Source: Gordonia zhenghanii
GTDB taxonomy: Bacteria > Actinomycetota > Actinomycetes > Mycobacteriales > Mycobacteriaceae
Direction of reading: 5' to 3'
Length of the DNA stretch: 56,234 nucleotides
NCBI RefSeq assembly: GCF_021738965.1
Contig: NZ_JAKKOQ010000011.1
Location: 1 to 56,234 of the forward strand
Made by a program: the position numbers and the translations under genes. This document shows positions 44,013 to 52,106 of the stretch, in pieces. A model generated the notes under the pieces. It did not search any database and was not told the origin of the DNA. It saw only the letters and a program-made list of their open reading frames with translations. Numbering within the stretch: position 1 is the stretch's first letter; each line of letters begins with the position of its first letter.

Positions 44013-45170
44013 ATGACCGCACCGCAGGCATACATCGTCGACGCCGTCCGTACCCCGGTCGGCAAGCGCAAGGGATCGCTCGCCGCCGTCCACCCGGCAG
44101 ATCTCGGCGCACACGTGATCTCGGCGATCGTCGAACGCACCGGCATCGACCCCGAAGTGGTCGACGACGTGATCTTCGGCTGTGTCGACACCGTCGGTCC
44201 GCAGGCAGGAAACATCGCTCGTACCGCGTGGCTCACGGCCGGGATGCCGCTCGGCGTTCCCGGCACGACGGTCGACCGTCAGTGCGGGTCGAGCCAGCAG
44301 GCCATCCATTTCGCGGCGCAGGCCGTGATGAGTGGAACTCAGGACGTCGTCCTGGCGGGCGGCGTGCAGAACATGAGCGCCATCCCGATCAGTCAGGCGA
44401 TGATCGCCGGACAGGAACTCGGCTTCACCACTCCGACCGCGGAGTCGCGCGGATGGCGTAAGCGATTCGGCGACAACGAGATCAGCCAGTTCGTCGGCGC
44501 CGACATGATGGCCAAGCGTTGGGACGTCTCACGCCGCGACATGGAGGAATGGTCGCTGCAGAGTCATCAGCGGGCCAAGGCAGCGATCGCCGCCGGGCGC
44601 TTCGACAACGAGTACGTGCCGCTCGGCGACTGCGTCGTCGACGAGTGCCCGCGGGACACCTCGCTGGAGAAGATGGCGTCGCTCGACGTCCTCGCCGAAG
44701 GCTCCGACCTCACCGCCGCGGTGGCATCGCAGATCTGCGACGGCGCGTCCGCGACTCTCGTCGTGTCGGAGAAGGCGCTCAAGGAGTACGGACTCACCGC
44801 CCGCGCCCGCATCCATCACATCTCGGTGCGCGGAGACGACCCGGTGATGATGCTCTCGGCGCCGATCCCAGCGACGAAGTACGCCTTGGAGAAGACCGGG
44901 CTGAGCATCGACGACATCGACGTCGTCGAGATCAACGAGGCCTTTGCGCCCGTCGTCCTGGCCTGGCTCAAGGAGACCGGTGCCGATCCCGCCCGCGTCA
45001 ACGCGAACGGCGGTGGGATCGCGTTGGGGCACCCCCTCGGAGCCACCGGAGCCAAGCTGTTCGCGACGTTGTTGAACGAACTCGAACGCACCGGCGGACG
45101 CTACGGCCTGCAGACAATGTGTGAAGGCGGGGGAACTGCGAACGTGACAATCATCGAGCGACTCGGCTGA
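44013..45170 (+). CDS. fadA6: Thiolase FadA6
   Basis: A 385-residue acetyl-CoA acyltransferase: nucleophile Cys in TVDRQCGSSQQAI, His in GGGIALGHPLGATGA, and the second active-site Cys in QTMCEGGGTANVT. All three catalytic features are present. In steroid degradation FadA6 does a late thiolytic step of ring C/D breakdown. GAGGAGT precedes the ATG. Last gene of the operon, with a good terminator 27 bases on. Confidence 0.9.
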   Translation: MTAPQAYIVDAVRTPVGKRKGSLAAVHPADLGAHVISAIVERTGIDPEVVDDVIFGCVDTVGPQAGNIARTAWLTAGMPLGVPGTTVDRQCGSSQQAIHFAAQAVMSGTQDVVLAGGVQNMSAIPISQAMIAGQELGFTTPTAESRGWRKRFGDNEISQFVGADMMAKRWDVSRRDMEEWSLQSHQRAKAAIAAGRFDNEYVPLGDCVVDECPRDTSLEKMASLDVLAEGSDLTAAVASQICDGASATLVVSEKALKEYGLTARARIHHISVRGDDPVMMLSAPIPATKYALEKTGLSIDDIDVVEINEAFAPVVLAWLKETGADPARVNANGGGIALGHPLGATGAKLFATLLNELERTGGRYGLQTMCEGGGTANVTIIERLG

Positions 45171-45196
45171 CTCGAAGCGTCAACCGCGACTGCACT

Positions 45197-45232
45197 ACTG
45201 CGGGCGATCACCGAAAGGTGTTCGCCCGCAGT
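45197..45232 (+). terminator. Terminator with GAAA tetraloop
   Basis: A 16-bp stem with one mismatch, closed by a GAAA tetraloop, 27 bases after the fadA6 stop. Confidence 0.85.
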
Positions 45233-45312
45233 GCTTTCCGCAAGTTCCTTGCCGCCTTCGTCGGGACACTGCTATGTGGTGATCGCTATCGCAAATAGAT
45301 GATGATGTGACG

Positions 45313-45340
45313 TTGACAACATCCAAATCCAGTGTAATCG
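45313..45340 (+). promoter_or_regulatory. Promoter of mycofactocin-SDR operon
   Basis: TTGACA and TAATCG separated by 16 nt in an unusually AT-rich stretch before ATG 45379; AAGGA follows close to the start. Unlike its neighbours this unit has a normal leader of about 32 nt. Confidence 0.6.
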
Positions 45341-45378
45341 TTATCAGAGACAGATGGACTCGACGATAAGGACTGGCT

Positions 45379-46218
45379 ATGGGCAGGTTGGACGGCAAGG
45401 TCGCATTCATCACCGGAGCTGCGCGCGGTCAGGGGCGTAGTCACGCGATCCGGCTGGCACAGGAGGGCGCCGACATCATCGCCCTCGACGTCTGTGCACC
45501 GATTCCGAGTGTGGAGCGGCTCTACCCCGGAGCCTCCGACGACGACATGGCCGAGACGATCGACAAGGTCAAACAATTCGGTGGCCGCATCGTGTCGGCC
45601 AAGGCCGATGTGCGCGACTTCGATGCAATCGCGAAGGTCGTCGCCGACGGTGTCACCGACTTCGGCGGAATCGACGTCGTCAGCGCCAATGCGGGCATCT
45701 TCGTCTTCGGGGAGTCGTCGCACCTCGTCAGCGAGAGTGACTGGGACGAGGCTCTCGACATCAACCTCAAAGGGGTCTGGCACACGTGCAAGGCCGTGAC
45801 TCCGGCGATGATCGACGCGGGCAAAGGCGGGTCGATCGTGATCACGAGCTCCACGGCGGGAATCAAGGGCACCCCGAACGTGGCGCCGTACACGGCGAGC
45901 AAGCACGCCGTGGTCGGGCTCATGAAGACTCTCGCGCTCGAACTGGCGCCCCATTCGATTCGCGTCAACACCATTCATCCGACGGGTGTGGCCACCGACA
46001 TGATTCTCAACGAAGCGACATTCAAGCTGTTCCTGCCGGACGAAGAGCACCCGACGAAGGAGCAGGCCGCTCCAGTGTTCACCACGACCAATGCGCTGCC
46101 GGTCCCGTGGGTCGAAGCCTCCGACATCAGCAACGCACTGCTGTTCCTGGCGTCCGACGAGGCCCGGTACATCACGGGCAACGAACTCAAAGTCGACGCC
46201 GGGTACTGCATCAAATGA
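45379..46218 (+). CDS. Mycofactocin-coupled SDR oxidoreductase
   Basis: A 279-residue SDR with the insertion and cofactor pattern of the mycofactocin-coupled group (carveol-dehydrogenase-like): GAARGQGRSHAIRLAQEGADIIALDVCAPI, then SANAGI, SSTAGIKGTPNVAPYTASK and NELKVDAGYCIK. This group binds NAD(H) without release and passes electrons to the redox peptide mycofactocin. Substrate is probably an alcohol/ketone on a terpene- or steroid-like ring. First gene of a three-gene unit with a monooxygenase and a SnoaL protein. Confidence 0.85.
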   Translation: MGRLDGKVAFITGAARGQGRSHAIRLAQEGADIIALDVCAPIPSVERLYPGASDDDMAETIDKVKQFGGRIVSAKADVRDFDAIAKVVADGVTDFGGIDVVSANAGIFVFGESSHLVSESDWDEALDINLKGVWHTCKAVTPAMIDAGKGGSIVITSSTAGIKGTPNVAPYTASKHAVVGLMKTLALELAPHSIRVNTIHPTGVATDMILNEATFKLFLPDEEHPTKEQAAPVFTTTNALPVPWVEASDISNALLFLASDEARYITGNELKVDAGYCIK

Positions 46219-46235
46219 TGCGGAAGGGCTGACTG

Positions 46236-48005
46236 ATGACCGAGCTTCTAGAACATTCGGACGCACTCGACGACGAGGCGGTCGCATCGAAGTGGGCGGC
46301 GCGCTTCTCGGAGGCAGTTCGGGCCGGTGGCGGCGCAGCAGAGCTGTTCGTCGAGGACGCATGGTGGCGCGATCTGTTGGCGTTCACCGGCGACCTCCAC
46401 AGCAGGCAGGGCGTGGCCGCACTGGACGCGCAACTCGTCGGTGCGCGCAGCGCGCTTCGTGGTTCGGTGCAGGTCGCGGCTCCACCCGACTTCGCCGCCG
46501 TCCTGCCGGGTGACGACGGTGCCGTGACCGCGTTCCTCGCGTTCGAGACCGTCGACGGCCGGGGCCAGGGCCTGGTCCGTCTGGCCAGTTCAGACGGCGT
46601 CTGGCGCGCGGTGTCGCTGTTCACCACGCCGGAAGAACTCCGCGACTTGCCGTTCGCGGCAGGGGCCGCGCGCCCGGACGGCAATTCGGTGGATGGGCGG
46701 ACGTGGCATGCGCGTCGGGCAGCTGAACGTGACCTGGGCGACGGGGAGCCGGACGTGCTCATCGTCGGAGCCGGGCACAGCGGTCTCGGCCTGGCCGCGT
46801 ACCTGCGTGCGATGGGTCTGCGCCCGCTGCTCGTCGATCAGAATCAGCGGGTCGGCGACAACTGGCGTCACCGATACGACTCGCTGGTCTTGCACGATCC
46901 CGTGCACTACGACGAGATGCCGTTCTTTCCGTATCCGCAGACGTGGCCCGTGTTCGCACCCAAGGAGAAGATGGGCGACTGGCTCGAGTTGTACGCGTCG
47001 GCGATGGAACTCGACGTCTGGTGCTCCACGACTGTCGACGACGCCGAGCGGGTCGGTGACCGTTGGCGGGTCACACTGCGCAGCGGCGCGAGCGAGGGTG
47101 GAGCCAGACGAACTGTGTCGCCCGCGCACGTTGTCCTCGCGACCGGTGTCAGTGGCACGGTCCCGCAGACGCCACAGGTCCCGGGCGAGTTCGACGGACC
47201 TGTCGTGCATTCGAGCGGCTATCGGGGCGGCGGTTTCGGTGGAAAACACGTCGTGGTGGTCGGGACCGGCAACAGCGGACACGACGTCGCTCAAGACCTC
47301 GTGGAACACGGCGATCGAGTGACGATGATCCAACGTGGGCCGACGTATGTGGTCAGTGCCGGCGCGGTCGGCGCGGTGATGATGGGTGCGTCCTACTCGG
47401 ACAGTTCGCCGCCGACGTCGATCTCCGACTACCTCGGGGCTTCGTCGCCGCACCTGTCCGCAGCGACGACGGCCGGACTGCAGGCGGCTACTGCTGCCAT
47501 GGCGGAGTACGACGCCGAACTGCATCGCGGCCTGTCGGCTGCGGGTTTCGCTCTCTCGCACGGCGACGACGGGACCGGCTCCATGAGGCTGTTCCTCGGG
47601 CGGGGCGGCGGTTACTACATCGACGTCGGCTGCAGTCGATACATCGTCGACGGCGCCATCTCGGTCCGATCAGGTGTGTCGCTCGACGGCTACGACGGGC
47701 GCGACGTCCTGCTGTCGGACGGTTCTCGGGTGGCCGCGGACGCTGTGGTCCTTGCTACCGGATTCGGTGGGATGGAGAAGACGGCGCGCGCGATCTTCGG
47801 CGACGAGCTCGCGGAGAGCTGCGGGCAGGTCTGGGGACTCGACGACGAGGGTGAAGTGTGCGGCGTCTGGCGTCGCACCGCGCAGCCCGGCTTCTGGTTC
47901 GCCGGCGGCAACCTCGGCTTCGCGCGCATGTACAACCGCTATCTCGCACTGACCATCGGCCAGGACCACCTGGCCAAGAAGAAATCGGAAAGGGAAATGG
48001 CATGA
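46236..48005 (+). CDS. NTF2-domain / FAD-NADPH monooxygenase fusion
   Basis: A 589-residue flavin monooxygenase. An NTF2/SnoaL-like domain (about 10-140, VEDAWWRDLLAFTGDLHSRQG) precedes the oxygenase. FAD motif GAGHSG (178-183), then NADP motif GTGNSG (343-348), and a late VVLATGFGG. Resembles Baeyer-Villiger or N-hydroxylating FMOs that carry such N-terminal domains. The FxGxxxHxxxW/P fingerprint is not obvious, so classical BVMO status is uncertain. It overlaps the following SnoaL gene by 4 bases. Confidence 0.86.
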   Translation: MTELLEHSDALDDEAVASKWAARFSEAVRAGGGAAELFVEDAWWRDLLAFTGDLHSRQGVAALDAQLVGARSALRGSVQVAAPPDFAAVLPGDDGAVTAFLAFETVDGRGQGLVRLASSDGVWRAVSLFTTPEELRDLPFAAGAARPDGNSVDGRTWHARRAAERDLGDGEPDVLIVGAGHSGLGLAAYLRAMGLRPLLVDQNQRVGDNWRHRYDSLVLHDPVHYDEMPFFPYPQTWPVFAPKEKMGDWLELYASAMELDVWCSTTVDDAERVGDRWRVTLRSGASEGGARRTVSPAHVVLATGVSGTVPQTPQVPGEFDGPVVHSSGYRGGGFGGKHVVVVGTGNSGHDVAQDLVEHGDRVTMIQRGPTYVVSAGAVGAVMMGASYSDSSPPTSISDYLGASSPHLSAATTAGLQAATAAMAEYDAELHRGLSAAGFALSHGDDGTGSMRLFLGRGGGYYIDVGCSRYIVDGAISVRSGVSLDGYDGRDVLLSDGSRVAADAVVLATGFGGMEKTARAIFGDELAESCGQVWGLDDEGEVCGVWRRTAQPGFWFAGGNLGFARMYNRYLALTIGQDHLAKKKSEREMA

Positions 48006-48487
48006 CGATCGACGAACTCTTGCAGATGGAGGAGATCCGGCAGCTTCGGATCGGATACTCGAACTACTTCGACGGGCACGACGTCGCAGGCTTGACGACG
48101 CTGTTCTGCGAGGACGCGGTGTGTGAATTCCCCGAGGAGTACGGCGGCGACTGGATCGGCCGCGACACGATCATTGCGAACTTCACTCGCGAACTCGATC
48201 GTCTGGGCGAGCCGTACGACACCATGCACGTCGTCACCAACCCGTGGATCACGCTGACCGGACCTGACAGCGCGCGCGGCCGCTGCTACCTCATCGACCT
48301 GCTGACCAGGCAGAAGGCGGGGAGTGGTCACTGCACTACCAACGGCGGGCACGCGAACCCGTTGTACTACCTCGGGATGTATGAGGACGAATACCGGAAG
48401 GAGGACGGCGTGTGGAAGTTCGCGAGTATCAAGCTGCCGTTCTTCTGGCCGGATCGGACGTTCGAGTCGGTCAAACACCCGGACTGA
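48002..48487 (+). CDS. SnoaL/NTF2-like protein
   Basis: A 161-residue NTF2-fold protein: MEEIRQLRIGYSNYFDGHDVAGLTTLFCEDAVCEFPEEYGGDWIGRD, typical of small ring-modifying hydratases/isomerases. It is the stand-alone counterpart to the NTF2 domain fused to the monooxygenase. ATG 48002 overlaps the previous stop (ATGA). Substrate unknown. Confidence 0.85.
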   Translation: MTIDELLQMEEIRQLRIGYSNYFDGHDVAGLTTLFCEDAVCEFPEEYGGDWIGRDTIIANFTRELDRLGEPYDTMHVVTNPWITLTGPDSARGRCYLIDLLTRQKAGSGHCTTNGGHANPLYYLGMYEDEYRKEDGVWKFASIKLPFFWPDRTFESVKHPD

Positions 48488-48605
48488 CTCGGTACGCACC
48501 TGGCGCGGTTGCCCCCTGTGATTCACCACACGGTGCCGGTAGGATGGGATGAGTTTCAGAATCTGTCTCAAACCGATGGCAGTTCGTCATGAAGTGGAGG
48601 GTCCT

Positions 48606-50114
48606 ATGACCAAGCCTGCAGAAACCGTGGTGCGCGCCGGCGACAAGGTGTCGTCCGAGTCGCACAGCCTCACCGAACTGCTCGAGATCCAGAAGGCCGC
48701 ATTCCTGCGGGACGGGAACCCGGACGCCAAGACGCGTGTGGACCGCATCAACCGCCTCGGCCAGATGCTCCTGGATCACGCCGACGAGATCACCGAGGCG
48801 CTCAACGACGACTTCGGCACCCGCCCGAAGGAGCTGTCCATCGCGGCAGACGTGGCGGGCTGCATGATCGACCTCACCCATCAGCGGCGCGACGCCGAGA
48901 AGTGGATGAAGGAGGAGAACGTCTCGCCGCTGCAGGGGCTCCTGGGCTACAAGCAGCGTCTACGTCACGAGCCGCTCGGCGTCGTCGGGATCATGGGGCC
49001 GTGGAACTTCCCACTGCAGTTGACGATCGTTCCTGCAGGGTCGGCGTTCGCCGCAGGCAACCGCGTCCTGATGCGTCCCTCGTCGGTCACCGCGAAGACC
49101 ACTGACGTCATCGCTCGCGTGGCCCCCGACTACTTCTCGATCGAAGAGTTCGCGGTTGTCACCAGCAAGCACGGCGGCGGAGCCGACTTCGCGAAGCTCG
49201 ACGTCGACCACATGTTCTTCACCGGATCGCCGGAGGTCGGAAAGTCGGTCGCCCAGGAGGCGGCGAAGAACCTCACCCCGGTGACCCTGGAGCTCGGCGG
49301 CAAGAACCCTGCGATCGTCGATCCGGTACAGGACATCACGGTCGCCGCGAACTTCCTCGCCGACGCCCGCATGGTCAACGGTGGACAGGTGTGCCTGTGC
49401 CCGGACTACGTCTTCGTCCCGGAGAGCAAGGTCGGCGAGTTCACCGAGAAGGTGATCGCGCGGTGGGCCAAGAACTTCCCGACGATCCTCAAGAACGGCG
49501 AATACACGTCGACGGTGAATGAGAAGAACTACACCCGCATCGTCGGCCTGATCGACGACGCAGTGGAACTCGGAGCCACCAAGCACCAGGTGATCCCGGC
49601 GGGCGAGCAGCTCCCGGACGCGGACGCACGCAAGATCCCGCCGACCGTCCTGACCGGCGTCAAGGCGGGAATGAAGGTCGAGGAGGACGAGGTCTTCGGC
49701 CCGGTCCTCACCGTCTACCCGTACCGCAACCTGTCTGAGGCGATCGACAAGATCAACTCCGCCGGGCATCCGCTCACCCTCTACTGGGTCGGCACCGACA
49801 ACGAGAACCTGCAGCGCGTCGCCGACAACACGCGAAGCGGATCGATCAGCGGCAACGACTTCGCGTTGCACCTGCTGTCGAGTGGCCTGCCCTTCGGTGG
49901 CGTCGGCAAGTCCGGCATGGGCAGTTACCACGGCAAGTTCGGGTTCGACACGTTCAGCCATGCGCGCGCAGTGACGCTCTCGACGATGCCGATCAGCTTC
50001 GCCCAGATCATGTCGGCGCCGTTCACTAAGAGCGACAAGCGTCTGACCGGTATGCAGATGAAGATGTGGCGCTTCCTCCAGGGCCGCGCCTCGCGGAAGT
50101 CAGTCAAGAGCTGA
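48606..50114 (+). CDS. Aldehyde dehydrogenase, coniferyl-aldehyde type
   Basis: A 502-residue NAD(P)-dependent ALDH. VGIMGPWNFPLQL, FFTGSPEVGK, the Glu in TLELGGKNP and the catalytic Cys263 in NGGQVCLCPD are intact. The short C-terminal half and MSFAQ-like end are typical of coniferyl-aldehyde dehydrogenase / class 3-like enzymes; substrate not certain. GGAGG lies before ATG 48606. TAGGAT at about 48540 is a plausible -10. Transcribed separately from the SnoaL unit. Repeat cluster E follows. Confidence 0.88.
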   Translation: MTKPAETVVRAGDKVSSESHSLTELLEIQKAAFLRDGNPDAKTRVDRINRLGQMLLDHADEITEALNDDFGTRPKELSIAADVAGCMIDLTHQRRDAEKWMKEENVSPLQGLLGYKQRLRHEPLGVVGIMGPWNFPLQLTIVPAGSAFAAGNRVLMRPSSVTAKTTDVIARVAPDYFSIEEFAVVTSKHGGGADFAKLDVDHMFFTGSPEVGKSVAQEAAKNLTPVTLELGGKNPAIVDPVQDITVAANFLADARMVNGGQVCLCPDYVFVPESKVGEFTEKVIARWAKNFPTILKNGEYTSTVNEKNYTRIVGLIDDAVELGATKHQVIPAGEQLPDADARKIPPTVLTGVKAGMKVEEDEVFGPVLTVYPYRNLSEAIDKINSAGHPLTLYWVGTDNENLQRVADNTRSGSISGNDFALHLLSSGLPFGGVGKSGMGSYHGKFGFDTFSHARAVTLSTMPISFAQIMSAPFTKSDKRLTGMQMKMWRFLQGRASRKSVKS

Positions 50115-50258
50115 GCTCCACTTCCGCCGACCGAGCGGCACTCCCGCTGATTGAGCGGTACTTCCGCTGGTCGAGCGGAGTCGAGACCCCCGCCGGTCGA
50201 GCGGTACTTCCGCTGGTCGAGCGGAGTCGAGACCCCCGCCGGTCGAGCGGTACTTCGG
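50115..50258. repeat. Dispersed repeat cluster E, 46-bp tandem units
   Basis: After the ALDH stop. A 46-bp unit carrying one standard repeat copy is tandemly repeated (from 50159 and 50205, with a third partial copy from 50251), preceded by diverged partial units from 50123. The third copy forms a terminator (separate entry). Confidence 0.9.
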
Positions 50259-50300
50259 CTGGTCGAGCGGAGTCGAGACCTCCGCTCGACCAGTCTTTTC
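50259..50300 (+). terminator. Intrinsic terminator built from the dispersed repeat
   Basis: A perfect 13-bp stem (CTGGTCGAGCGGA with its complement) around a 9-nt loop, followed by TCTTTTC. It is made of a repeat copy plus a short inverted extra piece. It should end the ALDH transcript. Confidence 0.85.
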
Positions 50301-50333
50301 TGGTTTGCCACCGCTGTCTGTCGAAGCCACCGA

Positions 50334-50347
50334 ACCAAGCACTTGCT
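50334..50347. promoter_or_regulatory. KstR2 operator upstream of kstR2
   Basis: ACCAAGCACTTGCT, an exact match to AnCAAGnnCTTGnT. It touches a TAGGGT -10 (50347-50352) and lies 30 bases before the kstR2 start, so autorepression is expected. Confidence 0.87.
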
Positions 50348-50377
50348 AGGGTAAACCGATAGTCAGCTGAAGGAGGC

Positions 50378-50980
50378 ATGGTGGCGGCGAAGTCGACCGC
50401 ATCGGGTTCGGCCCGACGAGACGAACTGCTCGGGATCGCGGGGGAGTTGTTCGCCGAACGCGGACTGCGGTCGACGACGGTTCGCGACATCGCCGACGCG
50501 GCAGGAATCCTCTCGGGGAGCCTGTACCACCACTTCGACTCGAAGGAGTCGATGGTCGACGACCTCTTGCGTGGTTTCCTCGACGCGTTGTTCGACAGGT
50601 ACCGCGAGATCGACGCCGCGGACCTGAGCGCAGCGGATACCTTGCGCCAGTTCGTGATCGCGTCCTTCGAGTCGATCGACGCGCGGCACACGGCTGTCGC
50701 GATCTACCAGAACGAGGCGCGCAGGCTGAGCGGCCAGGAACGCTTCTCCTACATCCACGAGCGGAACGTCGAGTTCCGCGAACTCTGGGAGTCGGTGCTC
50801 CGCCGCGGTGTCGCCGACGGCGACTTCCGGAGTGACCTCGACGTCGAACTGGTCTATCGGTTCTTACGGGACACGGTGTGGGTCGCCGTTCGCTGGTATC
50901 GGCCGGGCGGTCCGAAGACCATCGACGACATCGCCGCGCAGTACTTGTCCGTCGTGCTCGACGGCGTGCTGCCGCGCTGA
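50378..50980 (+). CDS. kstR2: TetR-family repressor KstR2
   Basis: A 200-residue TetR protein that, from memory, follows M. tuberculosis KstR2 closely: RRDELLGIAGELFAERGLRSTTVRDIADAAGILSGSLYHHFDSKESMVDDLLRGFLD, FSYIHERN, and the end RDTVWVAVRWYRPGGPKTIDDIAAQYL. KstR2 represses genes for HIP degradation and is released by HIP-CoA. AGGAGG is 1 nt from ATG 50378 and 4 nt from GTG 50381, so the GTG may be the true start. A perfect KstR2 box precedes it. The regulated fadD3/fadE30 pair is 8 kb upstream. Confidence 0.92.
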   Translation: MVAAKSTASGSARRDELLGIAGELFAERGLRSTTVRDIADAAGILSGSLYHHFDSKESMVDDLLRGFLDALFDRYREIDAADLSAADTLRQFVIASFESIDARHTAVAIYQNEARRLSGQERFSYIHERNVEFRELWESVLRRGVADGDFRSDLDVELVYRFLRDTVWVAVRWYRPGGPKTIDDIAAQYLSVVLDGVLPR

Positions 50981-50990
50981 CGTCAGGCGG

Positions 50991-52100
50991 TCAGTCCCGG
51001 GTCGACGCGGTGACCGTGAACTTGGCATTCCGCGTGATCTGTCGTGTCGGTCCGACGAGACGTTCGAGCGACCCGCGGTAGCGCAGGTGCGAATTCCAGA
51101 CGCACCACAGTTCGCCGCCGCTCTCGAGGGCTCGCGCGGAATCGGCGAACAAATGGTGCGCGATCCCGGTGGACAGTGCCGCGTCGCTGTGAAACGGCGG
51201 GTTCAACACGATGAGGCGTTGCGATCGCGAAGGCACCGCTTCGAGCCCGTCGGCCTGTTCGACCCGCACCCGCTCGGTGACGTCGTTCGCTTCGGCGGTC
51301 GCGCGTGCCGACCGCACTGCGGCTGCCGAACGATCCGTCGCTGTCACTGTGACGTCGGGGCGAGCGCGTGCCAACGCCGCCGCAATCACGCCCGAACCAC
51401 ATGCGAGGTCGATCGCAGTGGGGGTGTCGGGAGCGGCGTCGTCGAGCGCGTCGAGCAGGAGTCGAGTGCCGATGTCGATTCGGGCGCCGGCGAAGACCCC
51501 GCCATGCGCGGCGACCGTCAATCCGTCGTGGGTCTGAACCCGTGGCCATGCGGCAAGTAGGTCGGCGGCGGCGTCTCGTCGTGGGCCGCGTGCAAAGAGA
51601 ACCCGTGACTTCTGCCGCGCGTGGCTGACGTCCACCCGCTCGAATGACTCGAGCAGGACGTCGTTCATCTGCATGGACATGTGCTTGATCCGCCCGCCGG
51701 CGACGACGACCACGTCGGGGTCTGCATACGCGGCGATAAGCGCGGACACCTCGGCTAACCGGTCGAGCGCGCGCGGGAGCCTCATCAACACCACGCGGGC
51801 GCCGTCGACGAGGTCAGGGGTGAACCCGAGCGCACGGAACGGTGGGCCGCCGAGACGTTCGGCGTTCGCGACGAGTGCCCGGCCGCCCGTCACCAGGTCC
51901 TGGTGGACGCGGACGCCGTCGGCCCCTGAGCCCAGCGTCAGTGCGCCGTACGCGTCGTCGATCACCGCGACGGTTCCGCCCGGCGCCTCGGCGAGCCATG
52001 GTGCGGCCTCGTCGAGGATCAGTCGGTCCGCGGCGTCCGACGCCGACAGGCTCGGCCCGTCGACGTCCGGGAAGCGCCTCAACTCCTGCAGATCCACCAC
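50991..52100 (-). CDS. RlmG/RsmC-like class I methyltransferase
   Basis: A 369-residue protein with an N-terminal domain and a C-terminal SAM-binding methyltransferase domain: AIDLACGSGVIAAAL (motif I) and the NPPFHSD motif used by RsmC/RlmG-type rRNA guanine-N2 methyltransferases. Likely modifies a guanine of 23S or 16S rRNA; the exact base is not known. Convergent with kstR2, and 6 bases after the LysR gene's stop. Confidence 0.87.
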   Translation of the reverse strand: MVDLQELRRFPDVDGPSLSASDAADRLILDEAAPWLAEAPGGTVAVIDDAYGALTLGSGADGVRVHQDLVTGGRALVANAERLGGPPFRALGFTPDLVDGARVVLMRLPRALDRLAEVSALIAAYADPDVVVVAGGRIKHMSMQMNDVLLESFERVDVSHARQKSRVLFARGPRRDAAADLLAAWPRVQTHDGLTVAAHGGVFAGARIDIGTRLLLDALDDAAPDTPTAIDLACGSGVIAAALARARPDVTVTATDRSAAAVRSARATAEANDVTERVRVEQADGLEAVPSRSQRLIVLNPPFHSDAALSTGIAHHLFADSARALESGGELWCVWNSHLRYRGSLERLVGPTRQITRNAKFTVTASTRD

Positions 52101-52106
52101 CGCAGA

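Noticed and set aside
50159..50258. CRISPR-like direct repeats after the ALDH gene
   Set aside because: 46-bp units adjoin without variable spacers and belong to the dispersed repeat family.
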